Shown piece by piece: positions 1 to 9,662 of a stretch of 64,000 bases of DNA. The notes under the pieces were generated by a model, which searched no databases, had not been told where the DNA came from, and was given only the letters and a program-made list of their open reading frames with translations. Position 1 is the first letter of the stretch. Each line of letters opens with the position of its first letter. The DNA comes from Neorhizobium huautlense (GTDB lineage Bacteria > Pseudomonadota > Alphaproteobacteria > Rhizobiales > Rhizobiaceae), in NCBI RefSeq assembly GCF_002968575.1, contig NZ_PVBM01000008.1, positions 62,001 to 126,000 on the forward strand, read 5' to 3'. The position numbers and the translations under genes were made by a program.

Positions 1-417
1 CGGATGCGCGTCGGCACGCCGCCGATCCTCGGTCTTGCCGCTCTCGATGCGGCGCTCGATGCCTGGGAGGATGTCGATATGCAGGATGTGCGCAGGCAAT
101 CGATCCGATTGTGCGACCTGTTTGTGACGGAGGTTGAGCGGCGGTGCCCCATGCTGGAACTCGGCTCGCCGCGCGACGGCCGGAAGCGCGGCAGCCAGAT
201 CTCCTTCCTTCATCCGGAAGGCTACGCCATCATGCAGGCCTTGATTTCCCGCGGCGTGATCGGCGATTTTCGAGCTCCGAATGCAATCCGCTTCGGCTTC
301 ACGCCCCTTTACATCGGGGAGGCGGACGTTTTGAGGGCGACCGATGTTCTGGAGGACATCATGACCAACCGTCTTTGGGATAGCGCGGAATACAAGCAGC
401 GGGCCTTGGTAACCTGA
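1..417 (+). CDS. kynU: Kynureninase, C-terminal part (5' end outside window)
   Basis: This is the last 138 codons of a PLP-dependent kynureninase, which splits kynurenine into anthranilate and alanine in tryptophan breakdown in the cytoplasm. The frame is open from the first base of the window and stops at TGA 415-417. The segment containing IRFGFTPLYIGEADV is typical of the kynureninase C-terminal small domain. The PLP lysine and most of the active site lie upstream of the window. The downstream neighbour is an amino-acid-type ABC importer on the same strand, but a 130-bp gap with a hairpin separates them, so co-transcription is uncertain. The identification rests on the C-terminal domain only. 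Confidence 0.85.
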   Translation, partial: RMRVGTPPILGLAALDAALDAWEDVDMQDVRRQSIRLCDLFVTEVERRCPMLELGSPRDGRKRGSQISFLHPEGYAIMQALISRGVIGDFRAPNAIRFGFTPLYIGEADVLRATDVLEDIMTNRLWDSAEYKQRALVT

Positions 418-460
418 TCGCTCGGTTTCCGGTGAAAGCCAATCAAACCAGGAGTCCTGA

Positions 461-494
461 CATGGAGATTGTTTACAAAGAAACAATCTCCATG
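461..494. repeat. Perfect 14-bp inverted repeat with 6-nt loop
   Basis: Positions 461-474 (CATGGAGATTGTTT) pair exactly with 481-494 around a 6-nt loop. An alternative 7-bp pairing, TGTTTAC at 470-476 with GTAAACA at 494-500, overlaps the first, so two mutually exclusive folds are possible. It lies between kynU and the binding-protein gene. There is no T-run after it, so it is not a classic terminator. It could be an mRNA-stabilising hairpin, an operator or a leader switch. Confidence 0.6.
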
Positions 495-547
495 TAAACA
501 AACAGGCGGGCGGGAGGAGATCGCCCACTTTGTCCTGGGAGGATTTT

Positions 548-1705
548 ATGAAACACCGGTTTTTTGCGGGGATAGCGGCGATTGCCGTCATGTCCCTTCC
601 CGTATTCGTCACCCCCGCGCTGGCAGACATCACCATCGGCGTCACGATCCCCACCACCGGCCCGGGCGCAGCGCTCGGCATTCCGTTGAAAAACTCGGTG
701 GAACTCTGGCCCAAGGAGATCGCCGGCGAAAAGCTCAAGGTGATCTTGCTTGACGATGCCGGCGACCCTTCGATCGCTACGACCAATGCCCGTCGGTTTG
801 CTAACGACGACAAGGTCGACGTCATCATGGGTTCGGCCCTGACGCCGGCTGCGATCGGTGCGGCCGGCGTTGCCGCCGAAGTGGGCGTGCCGCATTTCGC
901 CATTTCTCCGGTGCCGCCGCCGGTCGCCAAGGGGAAATGGACCTTCGTTCTGCCGCAGTATTCGAGCGTGCTCGCCAAGCGCATGTTCACACGCATGAAA
1001 CAGGACGGCGTCAAGCGCGTATCCTTCATCGGCTTTGCGGATTCCTACGGCCAGCAATGGGTCGAAGAACTCAAGAACACCGGCAAGGAATACGGTCTGG
1101 AAGTCGTGGCCGACGAACGTTATGCCCGTGCCGATACTTCGGTTTCCGGTCAGGTTCTGAAAGCGATTGCCGCCAAGCCCGACGCCGTCTTCATCGGCGC
1201 TTCCGGCACCGGCGCGGCACTGCCGCAGATCGGCGTGCGCGAGCGCGGATTCACGGGTCCGGTCTACGTTGTCTCGGGCGCCGTAACCTTCGAGTTCCTG
1301 CGCATTGCCGGCAAGGCGGTAGAGAACACGATCTTCTCTTCCGGCCCCGTCATGGTGGCGGAGGACCAGCCCGACGATTCGCCGACCAAGGCGGAAGGCC
1401 TGGCCTACCTCAAGGCCTATGAAGGCAAGTTCGGCCCCAATAGCCGCACACAGTTCGGCTCGCATGTCTGGGATGCCATGGTCATCCTCAAGAAGGCCGT
1501 GCCAGTCGCGCTGCAGAAGGCCAAGCCGGGCACCTCGGAATTTCGTGCAGCACTGCGCGATGCCATAGAATCGAGCGGTCCCTATAATGCGACCCATGGC
1601 GTGTTCCAGTTTACGCCGGAGGATCATTATGGCCTCGACCAGCGCGGCGCCGTGCTGCTGACCGCAAAGGACGGCAAGTTCCAGCTGCTTCCGGAAAAGA
1701 AGTAA
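548..1705 (+). CDS. ABC transporter substrate-binding protein, branched-chain amino acid type
   Basis: This is a 385-aa periplasmic binding protein of the Leu/Ile/Val-binding (LivJ-like, Peripla_BP_6) family. It begins with a Sec signal peptide of about 25 residues that ends in TPALA before DITIGVTIPTTGPG, the conserved first strand of this family. The ATG at 548 is chosen because GGGAGGA sits just upstream; an in-frame start at 530 would lack both the RBS and a clean signal peptide. It heads an operon-like run of transporter genes with permease, permease-ATPase fusion and ATPase. Family membership is clear. The substrate cannot be told from sequence; kynU next door hints at an aromatic or kynurenine-related ligand, but that is only inference. 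Confidence 0.85.
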   Translation: MKHRFFAGIAAIAVMSLPVFVTPALADITIGVTIPTTGPGAALGIPLKNSVELWPKEIAGEKLKVILLDDAGDPSIATTNARRFANDDKVDVIMGSALTPAAIGAAGVAAEVGVPHFAISPVPPPVAKGKWTFVLPQYSSVLAKRMFTRMKQDGVKRVSFIGFADSYGQQWVEELKNTGKEYGLEVVADERYARADTSVSGQVLKAIAAKPDAVFIGASGTGAALPQIGVRERGFTGPVYVVSGAVTFEFLRIAGKAVENTIFSSGPVMVAEDQPDDSPTKAEGLAYLKAYEGKFGPNSRTQFGSHVWDAMVILKKAVPVALQKAKPGTSEFRAALRDAIESSGPYNATHGVFQFTPEDHYGLDQRGAVLLTAKDGKFQLLPEKK

Positions 1706-1731
1706 GCCGTTTCACCGAACGGCCCAGTGTC

Positions 1732-1759
1732 GGTTTTCCCTCTCCAACGAGGGAAAGCC
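1732..1759 (+). promoter_or_regulatory. Hairpin between binding-protein and permease genes
   Basis: Positions 1732-1742 (GGTTTTCCCTC) pair with 1749-1759 (GAGGGAAAGCC) over 11 bp with one G-T pair and a 6-nt loop. It sits 27 bases after the stop of the binding-protein gene, inside a 283-bp gap before the permease. No T-run follows. Such hairpins often protect the binding-protein mRNA so that more of it is made than of the membrane subunits; that role is inferred. Confidence 0.4.
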
Positions 1760-1988
1760 ACAGCTTCTCTCCGTCATTCGGCCTTGATGCGGTATCCGGC
1801 TTACGAAAGCCTTGTGTGCCAGAGACCCTGGTAAGAAGCCGTTCCCGGCGGACCCGCCGTGGCAGGATACTGGATCAGTCGGTCGTGACGGATGGGACGC
1901 TGTCGGAAACGGCCTGCATTTTGCTGAACATGCTATCCGCCGCAGGCGGATCCTATCGAAACACCATTCCATCGCACAAGCGTGGGGG

Positions 1989-3029
1989 ATGCATTTGGAC
2001 GCGACCATTGCGACATTCCTGATCCAGGACGGCCTGACCAACGGCGCGGTCTACGCGCTTCTGGGATTAGCCATCGTCCTGGTGTTTTCGGTCACCCGCG
2101 TGATCTTCATTCCCCAAGGCGAGTTTGTTGCCTATGGCGCACTGACACTTGCGACACTCGATGCGGGAAATGTCCCGGGAACGCCGAAGCTCCTCCTCTG
2201 TTTCGGCGTGGCTGCCTTTCTGCTCGACCTCTGGTCATGGCGGCGCGATCTCAAGGTCGACGCGCTCGCCCGAAATTTTGCGCTCAATCTCGGCTTGCCT
2301 CTGTTGATCTATGGCGCGGTGCTTTATCTGGCGCCGCTGCAGTTACCCTCCGTCATCCGCGCGCTGATGACCGTGTTGATCATCGCGCCCATGGGTCTCT
2401 ACGTCTACCGTATAGCTTACCGGCCGCTTGCGGATGCATCGGTACTGGTGCTGCTGATCACGTCGGTAGGCGTTCACCTCGCCATGCTGGGTCTCGGGCT
2501 GATCTTCTTCGGCCCTGAAGGCTTGCGCGCTACGCCGCTGCATGACGGCAGCTTCACCATGGGACCTCTGTTGGTGACGGCGCAGAGCGTGCTGATCTAT
2601 CTCACGACCATCCTGATCATGGTCGCCCTCTATTTCTTCTTCGAAAAGACGCTGCTCGGCAAAGCGCTGCGGGCGACGGCAGTCAACAGGCTCGGTGCCC
2701 GGCTCGTCGGCGTGCGCACGCAGTTGACGGGCGTCACCGCTTTTGTGCTGGCGGCGACAATCGCCGCCGTGTCGGGCGTGTTGATGGGACCGATCACCAC
2801 CATCTACTACGACACCGGCTTCCTGATCGGTCTCAAGGGCTTCGTGGCCGCCATTCTTGGAGGTATGGGCAGCTTTCCGGTCACGGCCATTGCCGCAATC
2901 GGCGTCGGCATGGTCGAATCCTTTGCTTCGTTTTTTGCCAGCAACTACAAGGAGATCATCGTGTTCGGCCTGATCGTTCCGGTGCTGATCTGGCTCTCCA
3001 TCGATGCCGTCCACCATGAGGAGGAGTAA
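1989..3029 (+). CDS. ABC transporter permease, LivH type
   Basis: This is a 346-aa integral membrane permease of the branched-chain amino acid (LivH) family, which forms half of the inner-membrane channel. The N-terminus [24 protein letters not shown] is a typical first membrane helix, and the region near the end, [17 protein letters not shown], is the conserved EAA-like loop contacted by the ATPases. The start at 1989 is preceded by GTGGGGG; a longer in-frame start at 1812 would add a segment unlike the family. The last codon lies three bases before the next gene, so the two are translated together. The protein is somewhat longer than the usual 290-310 residues because of a charged insert after the third helix. 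Confidence 0.83.
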   Translation: MHLDATIATFLIQDGLTNGAVYALLGLAIVLVFSVTRVIFIPQGEFVAYGALTLATLDAGNVPGTPKLLLCFGVAAFLLDLWSWRRDLKVDALARNFALNLGLPLLIYGAVLYLAPLQLPSVIRALMTVLIIAPMGLYVYRIAYRPLADASVLVLLITSVGVHLAMLGLGLIFFGPEGLRATPLHDGSFTMGPLLVTAQSVLIYLTTILIMVALYFFFEKTLLGKALRATAVNRLGARLVGVRTQLTGVTAFVLAATIAAVSGVLMGPITTIYYDTGFLIGLKGFVAAILGGMGSFPVTAIAAIGVGMVESFASFFASNYKEIIVFGLIVPVLIWLSIDAVHHEEE

Positions 3030-3032
3030 GCC

Positions 3033-4805
3033 ATGATTGCCAACAAGCACCTCATGCCTGGCATCGCGGCTATCGTCGTCCTCGCGGTTCTTCCCCTGCT
3101 GCCGGTTCCGCCATTCTGGATAACGCTCGCCAACAATGTCGGGCTAGCTTCACTAGTCGCCATAGGCCTTGTGCTGCTGACCGGCGTCGGCGGACTGACC
3201 TCCTTCGGCCAGGCGGCGTTCTGTGGGTTCGGCGCCTATACCACCGCCGTGCTGACCACCGCCCATGGTTTCTCGCCATGGATGACCCTACCGGTGTCGC
3301 TATTGATAGGCGCCGCCGTTGCCGTTCCGCTGGGACTGATGACGGTGCGGCTTTCGGGACATTACCTGCCGCTCGGCACCATCGCCTGGGGTCTCGCCAT
3401 CTATTATCTCTTTGGGCGCATCGAAATGCTCGGTCGTTACGATGGCATCACCGGCATACCGCCGCTAAATATAGCTGGCTATCCGCTTCTCAGCGGCCAG
3501 TCGATTTTCTACGTCATCTGGATCTTTGTGATCCTTACCGCCATCGGCGCGCAGAACCTCCTCAATTCGCGAATCGGTCGTGGAATTCGTGCCTTGCGTG
3601 GCGGTGGTCAGGCCGCCGAGGCGTTCGGCGTCAACATCGAGCGCGCAAAGCTCATTGTCTTCATTTTCGCCGCTATTGTCGCAGCCCTTTCCGGTTGGCT
3701 TTACGCCCACATGCAGCGTTCGGTGAATTCGACGCCTTTCGGCCTCAATATGGGCATCGAATATATGCTGATGGCCGTGGTCGGCGGCTCCGGCTACATC
3801 TGGGGAGCGATCTTCGGTTCGGCCTTCGTGCTGATCGTCAAGGAGATCCTGCAGCGCGTCATGCCGGAGCTCGTCGGCAGCGGCATCAATGTGGAAATGG
3901 TCGTTTTCGGCATCCTTCTTGTCGCCATCCTGCAGCTTGCCCGCAATGGCCTCTGGCCCATGGTAGCGCGCCTGATGCCCGCAAAAAGCCAGCGGTCAAT
4001 TCCCACCTCGGTACGAAAACTTGCAAAGCGCACGCTTGCGCCGCCGGGTTCGCCGCTCATCAAGGTGGACAGGGCCCGCAAGGCCTTTGGCGGGCTGGTG
4101 GCGGTCAGCGACGTAAGTTTCGAGGTAAAGGCCGGACAGATTGTCGGATTGATCGGCCCCAATGGCGCGGGTAAAAGCACGACCTTCAACTTGATCACCG
4201 GCATCGCCTCCCTCACCAGCGGTTCCGTCTCCTACCAGGGCCAGCCTTTGACCGGAAACAGTCCGCGCGAGATCGCCAAACATGGCATCGCGCGAACCTT
4301 CCAGCACGCCAAGATCCTGCCGGATATGTCGGTTCTGGAAAACGTTGCCCTCGGAGCGCATCTGCGTGGCTCCGCCGGGGTGTTCAGGAGTTTCCTTCGG
4401 CTCGACCGGGAGGAGGAGGCGACTTTGCTCGCCGAAGCAGCCTACCAGCTCGATCGCGTCGGCCTTAGCCAATACCGCGACCGGCCAGCCGGCGATCTGG
4501 CCCTCGGCCAGATCCGTATTCTCGAAATCGCTCGTGCACTTGCGGCCGATCCGACGATACTGCTGCTCGACGAGCCCGCGGCTGGCCTGCGGCACGGAGA
4601 AAAGCAGGAGCTTGCCACGCTTCTGAACAAATTGCGCCAGGAGGGCGTCAGCGTGCTCCTGGTCGAACACGATATGGGCTTCGTCATGGGCCTTGTCGAT
4701 CATCTCGTCGTCCTTGATTTCGGCACACTGATTGCCGAGGGCCGGCCGGCGGACGTCCGCAGGCACCCAGCCGTGGTTGCCGCCTATCTCGGAGGCGTGG
4801 CATGA
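3033..4805 (+). CDS. Fused ABC permease (LivM) and ATPase (LivG)
   Basis: One 590-aa chain holds two subunits of the importer. Residues 1 to about 310 form a LivM-type permease with many hydrophobic helices (for example [20 protein letters not shown]). After a basic linker, residues from about 345 to 590 form a LivG-type ATPase with Walker [10 protein letters not shown] near 374, Walker B ILLLDEP near 510 and the D-loop region PAAGLRHGE. The usual LSGGQ signature is altered to LALGQIR near 488, as in many LivG proteins. It overlaps the following ATPase gene by four bases (ATGA). Fusion of LivM and LivG is known in several proteobacteria, so this is unusual rather than new. Confidence 0.85.
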   Translation: MIANKHLMPGIAAIVVLAVLPLLPVPPFWITLANNVGLASLVAIGLVLLTGVGGLTSFGQAAFCGFGAYTTAVLTTAHGFSPWMTLPVSLLIGAAVAVPLGLMTVRLSGHYLPLGTIAWGLAIYYLFGRIEMLGRYDGITGIPPLNIAGYPLLSGQSIFYVIWIFVILTAIGAQNLLNSRIGRGIRALRGGGQAAEAFGVNIERAKLIVFIFAAIVAALSGWLYAHMQRSVNSTPFGLNMGIEYMLMAVVGGSGYIWGAIFGSAFVLIVKEILQRVMPELVGSGINVEMVVFGILLVAILQLARNGLWPMVARLMPAKSQRSIPTSVRKLAKRTLAPPGSPLIKVDRARKAFGGLVAVSDVSFEVKAGQIVGLIGPNGAGKSTTFNLITGIASLTSGSVSYQGQPLTGNSPREIAKHGIARTFQHAKILPDMSVLENVALGAHLRGSAGVFRSFLRLDREEEATLLAEAAYQLDRVGLSQYRDRPAGDLALGQIRILEIARALAADPTILLLDEPAAGLRHGEKQELATLLNKLRQEGVSVLLVEHDMGFVMGLVDHLVVLDFGTLIAEGRPADVRRHPAVVAAYLGGVA

Positions 4806-5515
4806 GCCGGAACCTGCTCGAATTGACCGATATCCATGTCTCGTATGGACATGCCGAGGTTCTGCATGGCATTTCGCTTGCCATGCGGCCCGGCAGCATC
4901 GTCACCGTGATCGGCGCGAATGGTGCCGGCAAGACGACGCTGCTGAATGCGGTCATGGGCGTTATCCCCTCAACCGGTGCGATCCTCTATGATGGAGTCC
5001 CGGTGCCGCGCTCTGTCGAGGCCCGCGTCGCTGCAGGCCTATGCCTTGTGCCGGAAAAGCGGGAGCTTTTTTCATCCATGACCGTCGAGGACAATATTGA
5101 ACTCGGCGGCTTCCTGCGCAGCGCCTCTGAACGGGGAGAAACCCGTGAAGAGCTTTATGCACGCTTCCCTCGACTTGCCGAGCGACGCAAACAGCTGGCT
5201 GGTACGCTATCGGGTGGCGAGCGTCAGATGCTGGCGCTGGCGCGCGCGCTGATGAGCCGCCCGCGCCTGTTGCTGCTCGATGAGCCTAGCCTGGGTCTCG
5301 CGCCCAGAATCGTCGCCGACATCCTGAACATTGTTTCGGAACTACGAAAAACCGGAGTGGCCATCCTGCTGGTAGAGCAGAACGCGCGCGCAGCCCTGGA
5401 AATTGCCGATGAAGGCTATCTGGTGGAGCTCGGTGAAGTACGGCGTTCCGGTCCCGCAGCCGAATTGGCAGTCGATCCCGCGTTGATGGAAAGTTATCTT
5501 GGCGCGCATTCCTGA
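4802..5515 (+). CDS. ABC transporter ATP-binding protein, LivF type
   Basis: This 237-aa ATPase is the second nucleotide-binding subunit of the importer and works at the cytoplasmic face. It shows Walker [10 protein letters not shown], the signature LSGGERQ, Walker B LLLLDEP and the LivF-typical SLGLAPRIV after Walker B, followed by the switch histidine region where this protein has VEQNARAAL. Its start overlaps the stop of the fusion gene in an ATGA arrangement. With the fusion gene it supplies the pair of ATPases needed by the LivH/LivM channel. The gene ends 13 bases before the 3' end of the convergent sulfatase gene. Confidence 0.85.
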   Translation: MSRNLLELTDIHVSYGHAEVLHGISLAMRPGSIVTVIGANGAGKTTLLNAVMGVIPSTGAILYDGVPVPRSVEARVAAGLCLVPEKRELFSSMTVEDNIELGGFLRSASERGETREELYARFPRLAERRKQLAGTLSGGERQMLALARALMSRPRLLLLDEPSLGLAPRIVADILNIVSELRKTGVAILLVEQNARAALEIADEGYLVELGEVRRSGPAAELAVDPALMESYLGAHS

Positions 5516-5527
5516 AACCTTGCCCGA

Positions 5528-7180
5528 TCAATCGAAACTTTCGACGAATTTCTGGCGAAATTCGTCCATTCGATAAACCGGTGTATCCTTCGTGGGAAGC
5601 ATGCCCGGTTGCCACTTCCAAGGGTCGATGCGTTTTAAGATCTCCGGGTTGCCGGTCACGAGATGAACAGGCACGTCGCGGGACGCACCCTCTCCGGTGA
5701 TGATCGAGGCGGGCTGATGATCTCCGAGCAGGATAAAAAGCGTGTTCTCTCCATATCGAGCCATATAGGAGCCGAGGGTCTCAAGCGCATAGTCGATCGA
5801 GGCTGCATATTGCGAACGCACCCGCTCGGGATCTGCCCACACGACCGAGGCCGGATCGCCACTCTCCGCCTGGTCGTTGAAGATGGTCCCGTCACCTACT
5901 TTGTCCCAGTCGACCAGTGAAGGAATTGGCGTCCAGGGCGCATGACTGGAGATCAGCGCAATCTCCGCCATGAGAGGTCGATGTCCGGGTGATCGCTCCA
6001 GCTTCTCGAAGGCCGCCAGCGTATATTGATCCGGCATCGTCACCCAATTGAAGGGTTTTCCCTTGTAGCCGAGGCCCGCGGCAGCATGAACGCGGTCATA
6101 GCCGAAATAGGCCGATTCCGGCCAGTCGAGCGTAATCGCCGGCATGACTGCGGCAGTTCGCCAACCCGATGCGCGAAAAAGACTGTTGAGGCTTCGCCGT
6201 TCGCTCGTGATCATCCGGTCATAACGAGACTGGTTATCAACCCACAGCCCCGAAAGAAGGGTGCCATGCGCGAGCCAGCTTAAACCTCCGACCGTAGGCG
6301 AGGTGAGCCAGCCGCTGCGCGCCTGTAATCCCGACGCTTGGACCTCGTGCTCGACCGCAGCGAGGCGATCATGGATCCGGAGGGCATATGACGGATCTTC
6401 GATGACGCTACGGCCGTAGGATTCGATAAAGACCAGCACGACGTCCATGCCGGACAACGCCGCAAAATGCGGGCCGGAGGAAACCGCATCACGACCCAGT
6501 TCGGCCTCGAAACGATCAAGGTCGGCATTGGACTCCCTTATCATGTCGATCCGGTTGACGATGTAGGGGAAGGTCGGCGCGTCGACGCCGAGATTGCGGC
6601 GGTTATCATCCTGCACAGCAAACAGCGTCAGGCCGACGAGCAAAAGGACGCCGCTTCCGATTGCTAATCGCCGCCGCGTTTGGCTTGAAAGATTACGGAA
6701 GCCGCCGAGCGACCAGTAGAGCAGGGCAACAACCAGAAGCCAAGCAAGCAGACCGGCGCAGATGATTCCGACGGCCTCCCTGGCCCCCACCGCACCGCTC
6801 AGAAGGTTCCATCCGTCGGTTAGGATCTTGACGTCCAGATACGGGTTGAACGGCCGCTGGAAGGCAATGCCGGTGCCAAGGTCCGCCAATTTGAGAAGCA
6901 GCATTGCGCCAGCGAGCAAAGTGGCTGACCAGCGCAGGAGGGCCAAAAACCGGCCACTCATCGTTGACGCCAGGAATGCAAGCCCCGCGACTTCGAGTGG
7001 AAATCTTACGTCAGAAAGGTCCACGAGGGACTGCGGATTGGATGGAAGCGCCAGGATCAGAGCGACCAACAACAACGAAATCGTGATCCGAAGAGTGGAA
7101 AACCGGTTTACAGCGGGACGCGTATGATACTGTGGAAGAACGTTGCGACCTCGCGCGCGAAAAGGCCGGTATTCATTCAT
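5528..7180 (-). CDS. Membrane-bound sulfatase / LTA-synthase-like phosphotransferase
   Basis: This 550-aa protein has about five N-terminal membrane helices (residues 25-210) and a large extracytoplasmic domain of the alkaline phosphatase superfamily, closest to LTA synthase and phosphoglycerol transferase. Visible motifs are FIESYGRSV for the first metal site, SPTVGGLSWLAHGTLLSG with the likely nucleophile threonine, and LLGDHQPA for the second metal site. Such enzymes move phosphoglycerol or phosphoethanolamine onto envelope glycans or lipids in the periplasm. The next gene is divergent and also encodes a membrane protein of envelope type. The exact donor and acceptor cannot be read from the sequence. 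The start at 7180 is the longest in frame; starts a few codons downstream are possible. Confidence 0.72.
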   Translation of the reverse strand: MNEYRPFRARGRNVLPQYHTRPAVNRFSTLRITISLLLVALILALPSNPQSLVDLSDVRFPLEVAGLAFLASTMSGRFLALLRWSATLLAGAMLLLKLADLGTGIAFQRPFNPYLDVKILTDGWNLLSGAVGAREAVGIICAGLLAWLLVVALLYWSLGGFRNLSSQTRRRLAIGSGVLLLVGLTLFAVQDDNRRNLGVDAPTFPYIVNRIDMIRESNADLDRFEAELGRDAVSSGPHFAALSGMDVVLVFIESYGRSVIEDPSYALRIHDRLAAVEHEVQASGLQARSGWLTSPTVGGLSWLAHGTLLSGLWVDNQSRYDRMITSERRSLNSLFRASGWRTAAVMPAITLDWPESAYFGYDRVHAAAGLGYKGKPFNWVTMPDQYTLAAFEKLERSPGHRPLMAEIALISSHAPWTPIPSLVDWDKVGDGTIFNDQAESGDPASVVWADPERVRSQYAASIDYALETLGSYMARYGENTLFILLGDHQPASIITGEGASRDVPVHLVTGNPEILKRIDPWKWQPGMLPTKDTPVYRMDEFRQKFVESFD

Positions 7181-7210
7181 GCGTCCCTCTCTCCGTCATT
7201 GTTGCACGCT

Positions 7211-8137
7211 ATGCGTCTATTGAAGTTTATCGGCATTATAGCGGCTATGGCACTTCTCGTTGCCGTGATCTGGCGTTCCGATCCACGACGAATAGCAGCA
7301 GATCTGTCATCGGCCAGCCTTGTTCATGTTATAGCAGGGCTCATTCTGGTCCAGGTTCAGATCGTGCTTTCCGCTTTGCGTTGGCGCTTTACGGCGGCGA
7401 GGCTTGGGCAAGGCCTGGATCGAGGCCGGGCAATCGGCGAATATTACCTGGGAACGCTGCTCAACCAGCTTCTTCCGGGCGGCGTGGCAGGCGATACCTT
7501 GCGAGCCTTCCGTAACCGCGCCGGAATAAAAGAGGGTTGGAAGGTTCCGGCCCAGGCGGTAATCCTGGAGCGGGTAGCCGGTCAGGGCATATTCTTTCTC
7601 ATTGCGGCATTCGGAATTTTGATCTGGCCCCTTCTCGACGGCGGAATGATCCCAGAAAATCTGCGCACTCCATTTCAAGGTTTCGCATTGTTCGTCGCCG
7701 CTGGGGCGGTGGCTGTCCTCATTGTTTTTCGCTATCCGCCACGAAAGATCGCGCCATACACGAAAGAGCTCCATACAGCCTTTGCCCAGGTCTTCCTGCA
7801 GGAGCGAGCGTGGTTGTTGCAGACGGCGTTGAGCATTGCGATCGTCGGAAGCTACATTGCCATGTTTATGGTCGCGTCAGCAGCTGTCGGCGCACCGCTG
7901 CCGGCGCTTGCAGCCGTGACCGCCATTCCACTGGGCCTGCTGACGATGTTGATACCGGCCACGATCGCCGGATGGGGAGCCCGTGAAACGGCCGCAGCGT
8001 CGCTTTGGCCCCTCTTCGGTTACACGGCCTCGGACGGAGTTGCCGCCAGCATCCTCTACGGCCTCCTGGCACTGGCGGGAGCCACGCCCGGTCTCATTGT
8101 CTTGATTTCAGCGGCGCTCGGCAAAAAGCGGGCCTGA
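7211..8137 (+). CDS. Lysylphosphatidylglycerol-synthase-like membrane protein (UPF0104/AglD family)
   Basis: This 308-aa protein is made of about eight membrane helices and matches the LPG_synthase_TM fold, as in AglD/YbhN proteins. The cytosolic aminoacyl-transfer domain of true MprF is absent. The stretch LNQLLPGGVAGDTLRAF is the family hallmark, and GWGARETAAASLW near the C-terminus is the second conserved loop. The start at 7211 gives an immediate membrane helix (MRLLKFIGIIAAMALLVAV); the longer start at 7124 would overlap the divergent gene's start. Its 3' end overlaps the convergent methyltransferase gene by 30 bases. A role in moving a lipid-linked sugar or lipid across the membrane is inferred from the family. 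Confidence 0.75.
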   Translation: MRLLKFIGIIAAMALLVAVIWRSDPRRIAADLSSASLVHVIAGLILVQVQIVLSALRWRFTAARLGQGLDRGRAIGEYYLGTLLNQLLPGGVAGDTLRAFRNRAGIKEGWKVPAQAVILERVAGQGIFFLIAAFGILIWPLLDGGMIPENLRTPFQGFALFVAAGAVAVLIVFRYPPRKIAPYTKELHTAFAQVFLQERAWLLQTALSIAIVGSYIAMFMVASAAVGAPLPALAAVTAIPLGLLTMLIPATIAGWGARETAAASLWPLFGYTASDGVAASILYGLLALAGATPGLIVLISAALGKKRA

Positions 8138-8887
8138 ATCATCCCCTTCAAGCCGTGCATAGATATCGCCGGACGAATTATCTTTGGTCAGCCGGGATAG
8201 CTCGATCAACATGTCGTCGGCAGACATCCATTCGCAACGCACGAAATGATGTCGCTCTCCTTCGACGCGATTGAAAAGATATGGCCCAAGTCTCCGCAGA
8301 TGGCCGATCGCCTCTTCGGCGATCTCCATGGTGGCGGGAATATATTCGAAGGCGACAAGCGGCACCGGATGATGCAAGCCGGCTATGATATCGGCTTCTG
8401 CACCCTCCACGTCGATTTTGCAGAAACGCGGAGGGCCAAACTCTGCGATCAATGCGTCCAGTGTGGTCATTTCGACGCGCTCGATCCGATCCCAGGTGAC
8501 ATTACGGAAGCCTGGGGTCTTGCCAACCTTCGAAATCCAGGCGGACGAAATGCTGGTTACGGTCGGATGCCTGCGTGAAATATGCAGATCGACGCTTCCC
8601 GCCTCCTTCCCTACGGCTTTGCGCAGCAGGATAAGATCTTCGCCGGCAAAGGCGCGCTGGATGAAATCGGCAAACATCGGCTGCGGCTCGAGCGCGACCA
8701 CTCTGGCGCGGAGCGAAAGCAGCGTTCGACTGCGGCTGCCGGCATGCGCGCCGATATCGAAAACCAAGTCATCAGGCTTGATGAAGTTTGCATAAAAGCG
8801 CCGGAGCGCCGAACGGCGCCAGGGCTGGCCGTAGTAGATGAGCAATGAGCGGACAAGCCCGAGGGAGGCCGCAAAGTCAGCCCGCAT
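8108..8887 (-). CDS. FkbM-family SAM-dependent methyltransferase
   Basis: This 259-aa protein is a class I methyltransferase of the FkbM family. SAM-binding motif I is VFDIGAHAGSRSRTLLSL near residue 42, with the acidic residue at the end of strand 2 in VALEPQP, and the family motif CKIDVEGAEADI lies near residue 155. FkbM proteins usually O-methylate sugars in glycans, lipopolysaccharide or secondary metabolites. The gene overlaps the start region of the upstream CDP-alcohol phosphatidyltransferase gene by 11 bases, so the two form an operon. Its 3' end runs into the convergent membrane protein gene. The acceptor is unknown. Confidence 0.8.
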   Translation of the reverse strand: MRADFAASLGLVRSLLIYYGQPWRRSALRRFYANFIKPDDLVFDIGAHAGSRSRTLLSLRARVVALEPQPMFADFIQRAFAGEDLILLRKAVGKEAGSVDLHISRRHPTVTSISSAWISKVGKTPGFRNVTWDRIERVEMTTLDALIAEFGPPRFCKIDVEGAEADIIAGLHHPVPLVAFEYIPATMEIAEEAIGHLRRLGPYLFNRVEGERHHFVRCEWMSADDMLIELSRLTKDNSSGDIYARLEGDDSGPLFAERR

Positions 8888-9662
8888 GACCGCGCCCGTT
8901 CCTCTTCAGCAGAAACGCCACGTCGACACCGAAGGAGTAGGTGAGCGCGCCAAGTGCCCCTGCAGCAAGCAGGCCGGACACTGGCGGCGCCACCACCGGA
9001 AAGAGGAGCAGGCAGAGCGTTATTCCTTGCACGACGCAGATTGCTTGACGTCGGGTGGAAGGCGGCAAATCCCCACGAAGCCCGGGAAGGAGCACCTGGG
9101 CGCCAACATAGCCGTAACGCATCAGGCCGATCAGCAGCACCCAGGCCCCGGCCTTGTGCAACAGGAACGCGGCCAGAGACAGGAAAAGGATGAGCAGAGC
9201 ATCGATCTCCATGTCGAAACGCGCACCGAAAGGCGAAGCCGTGCGGCCTCTGCGCGCGAAATAGCCGTCTATCCCATCCAGGCCAAGGATGACGGAAACT
9301 CCCAATCCGGTAAGGTACAACGTCTCGGAATGATGGCCGAACCCGCTTGAGGCCAGCAACAACCCACCCAGAACGGCCGTAACCGCGCCGCGGATCGTCG
9401 TAATGACGTTGGCGAAGCCGAACCGGCTGTGCCCATGCGCCCCGAGGTTGCCAAGGGAAACCGCCGAAATTACCGCATAAATGGCAAAGGCGGTGCTGAT
9501 CGCCGGAGTGTCTAGCCCCAGACGGTTGCCGAAAAAATACATGCTTGCCAAAAGAACCGCCCCAACGGCCAGAGTGGCTGCAGCGGCATCGATAAACAGC
9601 GAGCGGCGGGCATTGCGGGCCAACATTTCGTCCGGACGGTGGGCACCGGTCCACTCAACCAT
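8877..9662 (-). CDS. CDP-alcohol phosphatidyltransferase family protein
   Basis: This 261-aa membrane enzyme joins a CDP-linked alcohol to a second alcohol, as in phospholipid synthesis. The active-site signature DxxDGxxARxxxxxxxxGxxxDxxxD is present as DGIDGYFARRG followed by FGARFDMEID, with all four aspartates intact. About six hydrophobic helices follow the normal pattern of the family. It is the first gene of a two-gene minus-strand operon with the FkbM methyltransferase. A 298-bp gap holds its promoter and that of the divergent dehydrogenase gene. The family is certain; which lipid or polyol is made is not. Confidence 0.82.
   Translation of the reverse strand: MVEWTGAHRPDEMLARNARRSLFIDAAAATLAVGAVLLASMYFFGNRLGLDTPAISTAFAIYAVISAVSLGNLGAHGHSRFGFANVITTIRGAVTAVLGGLLLASSGFGHHSETLYLTGLGVSVILGLDGIDGYFARRGRTASPFGARFDMEIDALLILFLSLAAFLLHKAGAWVLLIGLMRYGYVGAQVLLPGLRGDLPPSTRRQAICVVQGITLCLLLFPVVAPPVSGLLAAGALGALTYSFGVDVAFLLKRNGRGHAG

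Noticed and set aside
473..1627. Long minus-strand reading frame opposite the binding-protein gene
   Set aside because: It has no domain, its composition is that of an antisense shadow in GC-rich DNA, and the plus-strand gene has signal peptide and family motifs.
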